A stretch of DNA of 15,489 nt. Origin: Treponema sp. UBA4319 (GTDB lineage Bacteria > Spirochaetota > Spirochaetia > Treponematales > Treponemataceae). This document shows positions 1 through 6,943 of this stretch, in pieces; position 1 is the first letter of the stretch, and each line of letters starts with the position of its first letter. The translations under genes were made by a program, and so were the position numbers. Below the pieces are notes generated by a model. It did no database searches. It had not been told where the DNA came from and saw nothing but the letters and a program-made list of their open reading frames with translations. The DNA is taken from positions 1 to 15,489 of the forward strand of contig DGUD01000118.1 of the NCBI GenBank assembly GCA_002393865.1. The letters run 5' to 3'.

Positions 1-56
1 ATACATCTCATGCTGAAGCCCTGCGTGCCCGCTGCGCCATGCCGCGGGGCGCCGCC

Positions 57-1217
57 TCAGCGGGCGGAAGAAAGCTCCTCCTCGGCCTTCTGCACGTCCG
101 CAAGCAGAACGGTATCCCGGCCGTCCTGCGCCGCCAGCAGAGAAGCCCGGTTCAGCACGGACTCAATCTTCGCGCAGGAAAAGCCCCTCCACCGCGCCGC
201 CAGCATCTGCGCCCGGCAGGACGCGTCCAGCTGCTTCCCGCGCGAATACATCTCCACCAGATGCAGGCGGGCGTCCTCGTCGGGGAAGGGCACCGTCACC
301 CGCGCGTCAAAGCGGCCGGGGCGGATCAGAGCCTCGTCCAGGGACTGCACGCTGTTCGTCGCGGCAAGGACGAGTATCCCGTCGCTCGGCTCAAAGCCGT
401 CAAGCTCGTTCAGCAGGGCGGTCACGATACGGGTGTTCTCAGTCTCGATGGCGGAGCCAGAATAGTTGCGCCGCGTGCCGATGCCGTCAAATTCATCGAT
501 GAAGACAATGCAGGGAGCATTGCGCCGCGCCTTCCTGAACAGGAGCTTGACCTTCATGGGGCCGATAGCCATGAACATGCTCTCAAAATCCGTCGCCTTC
601 GCGGGAATAAAGCTGACCTTGGCCTCTCCCGCAAGGGCTTTCGCAAAAAGGGTCTTGCCGTTGCCGGGCGCACCCTCAAGGAGAATGCCTCTCGGCATAC
701 GGATTCCCTTTGCCGCATACGCCGCAGGAGAACGCATGATTTCCATAACCTGCGCCATGTCCTTCTTGAGTCCGTCCAACCCGACGACATCGCCGAACTT
801 CTTTCCCGTCTTCCGGACGACTCGGAATGTGTTAGGCGATATAAATTTCCGGAACGCAACGACAATAATCCCGAAGAAGAAAAGGTAGAAGACGACGTCC
901 ATCACGAGGGACGCTATCTCCGCCGTGCCGCGCCGGGAGCTCACCTGCACGCCGTGAAGGAGCAGGAATTCCCTGAGGGTAGGGGAATCGGGATTGTCGG
1001 TATAAAAACGCCCGTCCGAATTCTTTTTGCTGTAGGATATCCGACCTTCCTCAATGGAAGCCGATTCTATGCCCCCGGACTCCGCCTGCGCATAGAACGC
1101 AGCATAGGGCTCCTCCGTCATGCCGCCGGAAAAAAGCTCCGGCACCAGAAAAATAGCGGCGCACGCCAGGGCACAGAGCGCGAGCAGCACAATTCTTTTT
1201 TTTGTCCTCAAGTTCAT
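57..1217 (-). CDS. Membrane-anchored FtsH-like AAA+ ATPase lacking the M41 peptidase domain
   Basis: This 386-residue protein has the front two thirds of FtsH. It has an N-terminal membrane segment (about residues 8-29), a short exported domain (about 30-100), a second membrane segment (about 103-122) and a AAA+ module. Visible motifs are Walker A GAPGNGKT (182-189), Walker B IVFIDEFD (237-244), a pore-loop-like MFMAIG (214-219), and a second region of homology with AATN (285-288) and RPGRFD (299-304). FtsH normally continues for over 200 residues with a zinc peptidase carrying HEAGH. Here the frame stops with TGA soon after the AAA lid, so no protease is encoded in this frame. It may unfold or remodel membrane proteins, or pair with a separately encoded peptidase; both are inference. 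The ATG at 1217 is chosen because it gives the complete first membrane helix. No Shine-Dalgarno precedes it, and a promoter places the transcript start on the ATG itself. It is divergent from pheT. The AAA+ family call is firm; the cellular role is unknown. Confidence 0.88.
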   Translation of the reverse strand: MNLRTKKRIVLLALCALACAAIFLVPELFSGGMTEEPYAAFYAQAESGGIESASIEEGRISYSKKNSDGRFYTDNPDSPTLREFLLLHGVQVSSRRGTAEIASLVMDVVFYLFFFGIIVVAFRKFISPNTFRVVRKTGKKFGDVVGLDGLKKDMAQVMEIMRSPAAYAAKGIRMPRGILLEGAPGNGKTLFAKALAGEAKVSFIPAKATDFESMFMAIGPMKVKLLFRKARRNAPCIVFIDEFDGIGTRRNYSGSAIETENTRIVTALLNELDGFEPSDGILVLAATNSVQSLDEALIRPGRFDARVTVPFPDEDARLHLVEMYSRGKQLDASCRAQMLAARWRGFSCAKIESVLNRASLLAAQDGRDTVLLADVQKAEEELSSAR

Positions 1218-1223
1218 GCAAGC

Positions 1224-1252
1224 ACTATAGCCTGCGGCCGCATCCTTTGCAA
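1224..1252 (-). promoter_or_regulatory. Promoter of the FtsH-like ATPase, predicted leaderless
   Basis: On the minus strand a -35 box TTGCAA (1247-1252) and a -10 box TATAGT (1224-1229) are separated by exactly 17 bp. Counting from the -10, transcription would begin at about 1217, the A of the ATG. This would make the mRNA leaderless, in line with the lack of a ribosome-binding site. It is a pattern match only. Confidence 0.5.
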
Positions 1253-1283
1253 GCGCCCCAGCAGCCCTGCGGCAGCGGGGTTC

Positions 1284-1312
1284 TTGCAGCCAGCGGCTCT
1301 TTTCGCTACAAT
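1284..1312 (+). promoter_or_regulatory. Promoter of pheT
   Basis: A -35 box TTGCAG (1284-1289), a 17-bp spacer and a -10 box TACAAT (1307-1312) predict a start near 1319 and a leader of about 88 nt before pheT. It stands back to back with the promoter of the divergent ATPase gene, with about 31 bp between the two -35 boxes, so one regulator could affect both. Pattern match only. Confidence 0.5.
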
Positions 1313-1340
1313 AGCCTCAGAATCAGCAGAAACAATGCAA

Positions 1341-1376
1341 GACCTGAGAGGAACTCCACAGGTTCCCGGAAAGGTC
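1341..1376 (+). promoter_or_regulatory. Nested hairpin in the pheT leader RNA
   Basis: Two nested perfect stems lie in the predicted pheT leader. The outer stem is GACCT (1341-1345) with AGGTC (1372-1376). The inner stem is GGAAC (1350-1354) with GTTCC (1362-1366), closing a 7-nt loop. The internal loops are 4 and 5 nt. It ends 30 nt before the start codon and has no T-tract, so it is not an intrinsic terminator. No T-box motif or Phe-rich leader peptide is visible. It may be a structured leader or an RNA-stability element; the function is unknown. Confidence 0.35.
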
Positions 1377-1406
1377 TACTGTACAATCCGAAAGCGAGGG
1401 GACATC

Positions 1407-3740
1407 ATGCCAAAAATTGAAGTCAATGAGAAACTTTTTTTTACTCTTCTGGGGAAAAAATACGACTGGGATACGTTTGAGAAAAAACTGACATTCGCAA
1501 AGGCTGAGCTTGACGAAAAGCCGGACATGTCCCAGCCAGAGGACAAGCGCGTCATAAAGATTGAGCTGAACGACACGAACCGTCCCGACCTCTGGTCAAC
1601 AGGCGGCGTCACGCGCTGCCTGCGCGAGCACGAGGGTGCGCCCCACGGGGACTACAGCGCATTCCTCTCTTCAAAGGAAGGCCTTAAAGACACTGCCGGC
1701 CGCACCATCATCGTGGACGAGGGGCTCAAGGACATCCGCCCCTATCAGGTAGCGTTCGTCATCAGCGGCAAAGCCCTCAGCGAGGCTATGCTGATGGATA
1801 TCATCCAGACGCAGGAAAAGCTCTGCTGGAATTTCGGGCGCAAACGCAAGACCATAGCGATGGGCATTTACCGCGAGAAGGACATACAGTGGCCGGTGCA
1901 TTATGTCGCGGCCGACCCCGACGCGGAAAGCTTTGTCCCCCTGCAGGAAGAGCAGCGCATGACGCTCAGGAGCATCGCCGAGAACCACCCGAAAGGCAAG
2001 GATTACGGCTGGATTCTCAAGGATTTCAAGAAATACCCGCTCATAAAGGACAGCAAGGGGGAAGTGCTCAGCATGCCCCCCGTCATAAACAGCGCGACGC
2101 TCGGACAGGTTGAGGTCGGCGACAGCGACCTTCTTGTGGAGCTGACCGGAACGGAAATGGAAAGCCTCATCCTTGCGGCGAACATCGTTGCCTGCGACTT
2201 CTCCGACGCAGGCTACACGATACTGCCGGTAAAGGTGCAGCATCCCTACGAGACAGGATTCGGAAAGGACATCGTGGCTCCCTATTATTTCCAGCTCCCG
2301 ACGGAAGCCCGGCTTTCTGCTATAAACAAAAAGCTCGGCAGCACCCTCTCGGAGAAGGACGTGCTGGATGACCTGTACCGCATGGGCAACACCGTCACAT
2401 CCGCAAAGACGGCAGACGGTGACGTATGCTTCTCGGTACGCCCGGCGCCTTACCGCAATGACTTCCTTCATGAGGTGGATGTCATAGAGGACGTGATGAT
2501 TGGGCAGGGGCTGGACTTCTTTGCCCCCGAATCCCCCGACGACTTTACCATCGGCAGGCTGCTCCCCATCACCACGTACAGCCGCAAGGCAAAGACGGTC
2601 ATGACCGGCATGGGCTACCAGGAAATGATTTTCAACTACCTCGGCTCAAAGAAATCCTATATCGACAACATGAACATCGACGGAAAGGATGTCATCGAGA
2701 TAGCAAACCCCATGAGCGAGAACTATCAGTTCATCCGCCCGTCCATCATCGCCTCCCTTCTGGAGGCCGAGAGCCAGAGCGGAAACGCCGTATACCCGCA
2801 TAAAATCTACGAAATCGGGAAAATCGCCTACATAGACCCGTCCGAGAATACCGGGACAAAGACAATCCAGAGCCTCGGTTTTGTGACGGCAGCAAACAAC
2901 GCCAACTTCAATGAGGCGGCGAGCGAAGTCAGCACGCTCCTTTACTACCTTGACCACAGCTATGTGGTGCAGGAGAGTGACGACCCGCGCTTTATCCCCG
3001 GAAGACAGGCATACATCATGGTTGACGGGCAGCGGGCAGGAATCTTCGGGGAGCTGCATCCTTCCGTGCTGGAGAACTGGCAGATAGGAGTTCCCTGCGT
3101 CGCAGGCGAGATGGACATGGACTTCCTCATGGAGCACGAGCCAAAGGAGCACGCCGGGGAAGCGGCAAAGGCATCCCCGGAAAAGGCTCTCCAGCCCAAG
3201 GCAAAGCAGGAGGCCGCAGCCCAGCCCAAGCTCGCGGAGGATCAGGTCGCGCACTTCAACAAATACATCGACCTCCGCGTCGCAAAGATTGTCAGCATAG
3301 ACCGCAACCCGCAGGGCGAGAAGCTCTACATAGAGCATCTTGATGACGGCTCCGGAACAGAGCGCATCATCCAGTCTGGCCTTGTCCCCTACCTGAAGGA
3401 AGAGGAATTAATCGGCAAGCATATCATCCTGGTCTCAAACCTCGCGCCGCGCAAGATGCGGGGTGTGGAAAGCCACGGTATGCTCCTTGCCGCCGACTAC
3501 AAGGAGAACGGAAAGGACTGCGTGGAAGTGCTGACCGCTCCGTGGGCGGCTCCGGGGACACCGGTTGTGCCGGAAGGTGCCGATCCTTCCGCAGAGAAGC
3601 CCGCAAAAATCGACATAGACAAGCTTGAGAAGATTGAGCTCAAAATAACGGGCAATCATTTCCAGATTTCCGGCGTGAACCTGACAGCTGGCGGCAAAGC
3701 TATCATGACGGAAAAAGCTTCGGAAAGCTCCGTGGAGTAG
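1407..3740 (+). CDS. pheT: Phenylalanyl-tRNA synthetase beta subunit, archaeal type, with C-terminal EMAPII/Trbp111-like tRNA-binding domain
   Basis: PheT pairs with PheS (not in this window) to charge tRNA-Phe in the cytoplasm. The protein has 777 residues. It opens with MPKIEV, as archaeal/eukaryotic-type beta subunits do, and lacks the N-terminal EMAPII domain of ordinary bacterial PheT. A B3/B4 editing region (about 100-280) includes SMPPVINSATLGQVEVGDSD. A B5 region (about 300-372) includes RPAPYRNDFLHEVDVIED. A class II core-like module spans about 383-575. An Ala/Lys/Pro-rich linker (577-612) leads to a second tRNA-binding OB domain (about 613-725) with DLRVAKI, QSGLV, NLAPRKMRGVESHGM and EVL, like the C-terminus of MetRS or EMAPII. 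About 50 further residues follow. The ATG at 1407 has GAGGGG five bases upstream. An in-frame ATG at 1335 lacks such a site. A terminator follows. The identity is firm. The added domain probably strengthens tRNA binding, which is inference. Confidence 0.95.
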   Translation: MPKIEVNEKLFFTLLGKKYDWDTFEKKLTFAKAELDEKPDMSQPEDKRVIKIELNDTNRPDLWSTGGVTRCLREHEGAPHGDYSAFLSSKEGLKDTAGRTIIVDEGLKDIRPYQVAFVISGKALSEAMLMDIIQTQEKLCWNFGRKRKTIAMGIYREKDIQWPVHYVAADPDAESFVPLQEEQRMTLRSIAENHPKGKDYGWILKDFKKYPLIKDSKGEVLSMPPVINSATLGQVEVGDSDLLVELTGTEMESLILAANIVACDFSDAGYTILPVKVQHPYETGFGKDIVAPYYFQLPTEARLSAINKKLGSTLSEKDVLDDLYRMGNTVTSAKTADGDVCFSVRPAPYRNDFLHEVDVIEDVMIGQGLDFFAPESPDDFTIGRLLPITTYSRKAKTVMTGMGYQEMIFNYLGSKKSYIDNMNIDGKDVIEIANPMSENYQFIRPSIIASLLEAESQSGNAVYPHKIYEIGKIAYIDPSENTGTKTIQSLGFVTAANNANFNEAASEVSTLLYYLDHSYVVQESDDPRFIPGRQAYIMVDGQRAGIFGELHPSVLENWQIGVPCVAGEMDMDFLMEHEPKEHAGEAAKASPEKALQPKAKQEAAAQPKLAEDQVAHFNKYIDLRVAKIVSIDRNPQGEKLYIEHLDDGSGTERIIQSGLVPYLKEEELIGKHIILVSNLAPRKMRGVESHGMLLAADYKENGKDCVEVLTAPWAAPGTPVVPEGADPSAEKPAKIDIDKLEKIELKITGNHFQISGVNLTAGGKAIMTEKASESSVE

Positions 3741-3777
3741 GGGAGGCATTGCTCCCTTACAGCTTAGCCCTCATCCT

Positions 3778-3820
3778 GCGGCAGGAAGATTCTGGAAAGA
3801 ATTTCCTGCCGCACTGTTTT
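3778..3820 (+). terminator. Intrinsic terminator of pheT
   Basis: A strong hairpin lies 37 nt after the pheT stop. GCGGCAGGAA (3778-3787) pairs with TTCCTGCCGC (3803-3812). After one bulged G, ATTCT (3789-3793) pairs with AGAAT (3798-3802) around a GGAA loop. A short T-rich run (TGTTTTAT) follows. The T-tract is modest, so termination may be partial, leaving some transcript for queH. A small extra hairpin (GGGAG 3741-3745 with CTCCC 3752-3756) sits directly after the stop. Confidence 0.65.
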
Positions 3821-3846
3821 ATACAAACGAACGTCATGGAGTATGT

Positions 3847-4515
3847 ATGCGACAAGCCCCAAATAAAAAGAACGACTATCAGAAAGAACTGGAAGACATA
3901 CTCTCCCAGCTGCAGGGCAAAGAGAAGCCCAGCCTGCTGCTGCACGCCTGCTGCGGTCCCTGCTCCTCGTACGTCGTCGAATACCTTGCATCTTTTTTCC
4001 GCATAACAATCTACTACTATAATCCGAACATCTATCCCCAGAAGGAATACCTCCGGCGCAAAGAAGAGCTTTCCCGCTTTATCGGGGAATTTCCCCCGGC
4101 GCAGCAGAATTCCGTCACGCTCGTGGAGGCTGATTACAATCCCGAAGCATTTTATGACGCAACGCACGCACGGGAAGACCCCGCACTCCAGGAAGAAAAG
4201 GAGCGGGGCGAACGCTGCAGGCGGTGCTACGAGCTGCGCCTTGCGCATTCCTTCAGCTACGCAGAAACGCACGGCTTCGACTACTTTACCACGACGCTTT
4301 CCATAAGCCCGTACAAAGACGCAGAGAAAATAAACGAGATAGGAAAAACGCTTGCGGCCAGAGGCAGTGTTCTTTTTCTTCCATCTGATTTTAAGAAAAA
4401 GAACGGCTTCCTCAGGAGCCTTCAGCTCAGCAAGGAATACGACATGTACCGCCAGGACTATTGCGGCTGCATATATTCCCTTCGGAACAGGGAAAAGTCC
4501 GGTGAGGAAAAATGA
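3847..4515 (+). CDS. queH: Epoxyqueuosine reductase QueH
   Basis: QueH carries out the last step of queuosine synthesis, reducing epoxyqueuosine to queuosine at the tRNA wobble position. It is an iron-sulfur enzyme unrelated to QueG. The 222-residue protein shows the family's cysteine pattern: HACCGPCS (33-40), ERCRRCYELR (122-131) and DYCGCIYS (204-211). It also has YYYNPNIYP (56-64), TTTLSISPYKD (148-158) and DFKKKNGF (181-188). From family knowledge, these cysteines hold a 4Fe-4S cluster and a further metal. The ATG at 3847 has GGAG (3838-3841) five bases upstream. Another ATG at 3843 is out of frame. The other queuosine genes are not in the window, so it stands alone, between the pheT terminator and argA. 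The length is normal and all motifs are intact. Confidence is high. Confidence 0.95.
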   Translation: MRQAPNKKNDYQKELEDILSQLQGKEKPSLLLHACCGPCSSYVVEYLASFFRITIYYYNPNIYPQKEYLRRKEELSRFIGEFPPAQQNSVTLVEADYNPEAFYDATHAREDPALQEEKERGERCRRCYELRLAHSFSYAETHGFDYFTTTLSISPYKDAEKINEIGKTLAARGSVLFLPSDFKKKNGFLRSLQLSKEYDMYRQDYCGCIYSLRNREKSGEEK

Positions 4516-4577
4516 CTTTGAGCGACTATTTATATTAATTTAAGAAAACCACAACAGCACTATCCGAAGCAGACCAC

Positions 4578-4584
4578 AAGGAGG
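4578..4584 (+). promoter_or_regulatory. Shine-Dalgarno of argA with unusually long spacing
   Basis: AAGGAGG is a perfect anti-16S match but lies 13 bases before the argA ATG at 4598, beyond the usual 5-9. No in-frame start codon lies closer, and the downstream homology begins near the ATG. The spacing may lower argA translation. The 82-nt gap from queH shows no clear terminator or promoter. Confidence 0.6.
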
Positions 4585-4597
4585 CTCCAGTACTTTT

Positions 4598-5983
4598 ATG
4601 GAAGAAAGCATCGTGCACGAAAGGGCGGAACGTATCCGTGACGTCATACTCTATCTCAAAAAATTCAAGGAAGCCGTCGTCATCATCTATCTGGACGACA
4701 GGCTCATGGACTCCCCGGTATTCCTCAACCACATCAAGGACATCTGTCTCATACACGAGTCAGGGATGAAGGTCATAGTGGTGCCGGGGGCGGCCAAACG
4801 CATAGACGAGATTCTTACGGCATCCTCCCTAGGCTGGACTGTCCACAACGACTGCAGGATTACGGACGAGAGCGCGATGCCGCTCATCAAGATGGCCGCT
4901 TTTGACGTATCCAACCAGGTCATGACGGCATTTGCCGGGGAAAAAACGACCGCCGTTATCGGGAACTGGGTCAGGGCACGGGGAAAAGGAGTCATAGACG
5001 GATTCGATTACGGTACTATCGGAGAGATAGATAAATTACAGATAAATTCAATAAAAACCGTCCTTGACAACGGCTTCATCCCTATCTTCCCCTGTATCGG
5101 ATGGAGCATCGTAGGAAAACCCTACAATATATCCTCCATCCACCTTGCGGCACAGATAGCGGAGCACCTGCATGCAGACAAATTATTCTACCTTGTGCCT
5201 GATGCCGATATTTCCCAATCCCATTTTACGATTCCCGCTGACATAAACACTTCCCCGGAAGGAACAGTTCCGGCCATGAATCTTGAGGAAGTCGAAAGTT
5301 TTCTTGCGGCAAACAAAGCCGACTGTTCGGTAAATTCAGCTCATTCTACCGAACGGTCGGCAAAAGAAGAAGCACATGTTTCACGTGAAAAAATATTTTC
5401 CCTTCTCCGCATCGCAAAGAAGGCCTGCGCGGCGGGAGTAACAAGAGTCCATATCCTGAACGGCTCTATCGACGGAACTATTCCCTGCGAGGTATTCAGC
5501 GATTTGGGCTCAGGAACAATGGTATATACCAGCGATTACGGCGGAATAAGGAATATGCAGCATGAAGACATTCCACGGGTACTGAGCCTTATGAAGCCTT
5601 TTGTCAAGCAGGGCATCCTGCTCCCGCGCACGGAGCAGATGCTCAGCGAGCAATGCTCGTTTTATATCGTGTACGAGCTTGACGGCGCCATACGCGCATG
5701 CTCCTCGCTTATACCATACAGTGACGGGCAAATGGAAATCGCAGGCGTGACGGTCGCAAAATCATGCTCACACATGGGCATCGGGCCAAAAATGATTTCT
5801 TTTCTCGTGAAACGCGCACATCAGATGAACGCGAAGAGTGTATTTCTCCTGACCACGCAGACATCGGACTGGTTTGAGAACCTCGGCTTCAAACATGCGG
5901 ACGTAAGCATATTGCCTGAAGCCAGGAGAAAACTATGGACTCCTCAAAGGGGCTCTAAAGTATTATACATGCCGCTTTCGTAA
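4598..5983 (+). CDS. argA: Amino-acid N-acetyltransferase (N-acetylglutamate synthase), AAK-GNAT two-domain form
   Basis: ArgA makes N-acetylglutamate from glutamate and acetyl-CoA, the committed step of arginine synthesis, and is usually inhibited by arginine. The 461-residue protein has an amino-acid-kinase-like domain (about 20-310), which in ArgA binds arginine and is catalytically inactive. A GNAT acetyltransferase domain follows (about 315-461). As recalled from the E. coli protein, matching stretches are VIVVPGAAKRIDEIL (59-73), VKQGILLPR (336-344), LTTQTSDWFENLGF (418-431) and the C-terminal ILPEARRKLWTPQRGSKVL (438-456). The acetyl-CoA loop reads SHMGIG (391-396), departing from the usual Q/RxxGxG at its first position. 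Between the domains, residues about 242-265 look like an extra segment, and its DNA holds an inverted repeat and a parS-like site. No other arginine genes are in the window. Identity is confident. Confidence 0.92.
   Translation: MEESIVHERAERIRDVILYLKKFKEAVVIIYLDDRLMDSPVFLNHIKDICLIHESGMKVIVVPGAAKRIDEILTASSLGWTVHNDCRITDESAMPLIKMAAFDVSNQVMTAFAGEKTTAVIGNWVRARGKGVIDGFDYGTIGEIDKLQINSIKTVLDNGFIPIFPCIGWSIVGKPYNISSIHLAAQIAEHLHADKLFYLVPDADISQSHFTIPADINTSPEGTVPAMNLEEVESFLAANKADCSVNSAHSTERSAKEEAHVSREKIFSLLRIAKKACAAGVTRVHILNGSIDGTIPCEVFSDLGSGTMVYTSDYGGIRNMQHEDIPRVLSLMKPFVKQGILLPRTEQMLSEQCSFYIVYELDGAIRACSSLIPYSDGQMEIAGVTVAKSCSHMGIGPKMISFLVKRAHQMNAKSVFLLTTQTSDWFENLGFKHADVSILPEARRKLWTPQRGSKVLYMPLS
5321..5358. 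repeat. 12-bp imperfect inverted repeat inside argA
   Basis: GACTGTTCGGTA (5321-5332) and TACCGAACGGTC (5347-5358) are reverse complements apart from one position, which would be a G-U pair in RNA. The loop is 14 nt. It lies in the codons of the ArgA inter-domain linker, 18 bp before a parS-like site. Confidence 0.6.
5377..5392 (+). promoter_or_regulatory. parS-like site inside argA (CACGTG centre)
   Basis: TGTTTCACGTGAAAAA matches the general bacterial parS consensus TGTTTCACGTGAAACA at 15 of 16 positions; C15 is A. It encodes ArgA residues 260-265. parS sites recruit ParB for chromosome segregation and are known to occur in coding DNA near origins. Confidence 0.7.
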
Positions 5984-5997
5984 AACACTGCACAGAA

Positions 5998-6041
5998 GGG
6001 TCTCATTGTCAAGAAATGTATGGTATCGGACAGTGAGTCCC
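5998..6041 (+). other. Hairpin downstream of argA, possibly its 3' end
   Basis: GGGTCTCATTGTC (5998-6010) can pair with GACAGTGAGTCCC (6029-6041). There is one mismatch (T6001/T6038), one G-U pair and an 18-nt loop, and it begins 14 nt after the argA stop. No T-tract follows on either strand, so it is not a classical intrinsic terminator. It could be a 3'-end stability or factor-dependent element. Confidence 0.4.
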
Positions 6042-6046
6042 ATCAA

Positions 6047-6062
6047 TGTTTCACATGAAACA
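6047..6062 (+). promoter_or_regulatory. parS-like site with CA centre (copy 1)
   Basis: TGTTTCACATGAAACA matches the parS consensus at 15 of 16 positions. The only change is at the centre (CG to CA), leaving both outer 7-mers as a perfect palindrome. It is the first of four copies in the gene-free region. Confidence 0.75.
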
Positions 6063-6103
6063 AAGTCCGTAACAACATACACAAGAGCTTTATCAAGATA
6101 GAA

Positions 6104-6123
6104 TTCTCCACAAGTTTTCCACA
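6104..6123 (+). promoter_or_regulatory. Tandem DnaA-box pair (left)
   Basis: TTCTCCACA (6104-6112) and TTTTCCACA (6115-6123) are repeated at 11 bp, one helical turn. They differ from the consensus TTATCCACA at two and one positions. An equivalent pair lies exactly 116 bp further on, beyond an AT-rich inverted repeat. Confidence 0.6.
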
Positions 6124-6150
6124 TTCCCAAAAAAAGCAAAATTCCGGAGA

Positions 6151-6191
6151 GAATTTTCTAAATTCTTATATACAAACAATTTAGAAAATTC
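6151..6191. repeat. Perfect 14-bp AT-rich inverted repeat
   Basis: GAATTTTCTAAATT (6151-6164) and AATTTAGAAAATTC (6178-6191) are exact reverse complements separated by 13 nt. It lies between the two DnaA-box pairs in the most AT-rich part of the region. It could be extruded or melted at an origin, or bind a dimeric protein. It is too AT-rich and lacks a T-tract of the right kind to be called a terminator. Confidence 0.75.
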
Positions 6192-6219
6192 ATTTTTTCA
6201 AAGCTGAAAAAACAGAAAG

Positions 6220-6239
6220 TTTTCCAAAGTTTTTCCACA
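6220..6239 (+). promoter_or_regulatory. Tandem DnaA-box pair (right)
   Basis: TTTTCCAAA (6220-6228) and TTTTCCACA (6231-6239) are again 11 bp apart and in the same orientation as the left pair. The second box matches the DnaA consensus at 8 of 9 positions. The two 20-bp units act as imperfect direct repeats. Confidence 0.58.
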
Positions 6240-6342
6240 AGTCAGACTGAATACATATAAAACAAGGTATTCTGCTATAAGACGTAGAGCATGATTTATG
6301 CAGGCACCCGTCTTCTCATCGGGTTTCACAAACAAAACCAAA

Positions 6343-6358
6343 TGTTTCACATGAAACA
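6343..6358 (+). promoter_or_regulatory. parS-like site with CA centre (copy 2)
   Basis: This is the same 16-mer as at 6047, same orientation, 296 bp further on. It is intergenic. Confidence 0.75.
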
Positions 6359-6626
6359 ATTAGCGCGCTCCTCCGCAGAAAACTGCTTGGTCGCAACACG
6401 ATATGCAAGGCTTCCGCGCAAAGCGGGTAGTTTCTGTACAGAACGAATATGATTTCTTTGTCAGCATTCTTTTTGCATGTACACACAAAGAGCAGGATAT
6501 AAAACTATTAGGGCTGTCCGGAAACTGAATTCTCCGAATCATCAGCCTCACAAAACTTAAGAGTAAGGCACAGGTTTCAGAACAGCATTATTCTATACAG
6601 CAGGGTTTTTGAGGGTAGTACTCAGA

Positions 6627-6642
6627 TGTTTCACATGAAACA
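6627..6642 (+). promoter_or_regulatory. parS-like site with CA centre (copy 3)
   Basis: This is the same 16-mer as at 6047, same orientation, 284 bp after copy 2. It is intergenic. Confidence 0.75.
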
Positions 6643-6943
6643 ATCAGTTTGAATAGCAAAAGCACCAACGTTCACCGCCCCAAGCAGATTCTTGCCACCA
6701 GCACGCTATAAAAGCTTTGCACAAGAAACAACGAAATTCGCCGCAGAACAGCGAGGTAATGATTCACTTCTGAACGCTTCAATGCAATCGAATTTGTCAC
6801 CTAGTATCTTACTGCGCCTAGCTTCACTGCTTTCGCAGCTCATTCTCTTATAAGGTATTGCAGTCAGGCTTGCATCTTCTTATTTTGCTCCAGGGAACCC
6901 GCTCGCGCGCAACACGGCATGCATCCCTTCCGCTCAAACACAC

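Noticed and set aside
1..56. Possible start of a separate M41 peptidase after the ATPase stop on the minus strand
   Set aside because: One frame gives a vague GHAG string, but the piece is too short and lacks the HExxH motif; nothing can be supported.
39..1406. Long plus-strand open frame continuous with pheT, opposite the ATPase gene
   Set aside because: It has no domain match, lies antisense to a clear AAA+ gene, and the PheT homology and ribosome-binding site start at 1407.
1671..2471. Minus-strand 266-residue open frame inside pheT
   Set aside because: It is antisense to conserved pheT codons and has no recognisable domain; it is a shadow frame.
6510..6545. GGGCTGTCCGGAAACTG, resembling an insertion-sequence end
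   Set aside because: No matching inverted end, target duplication or transposase was found in the window.
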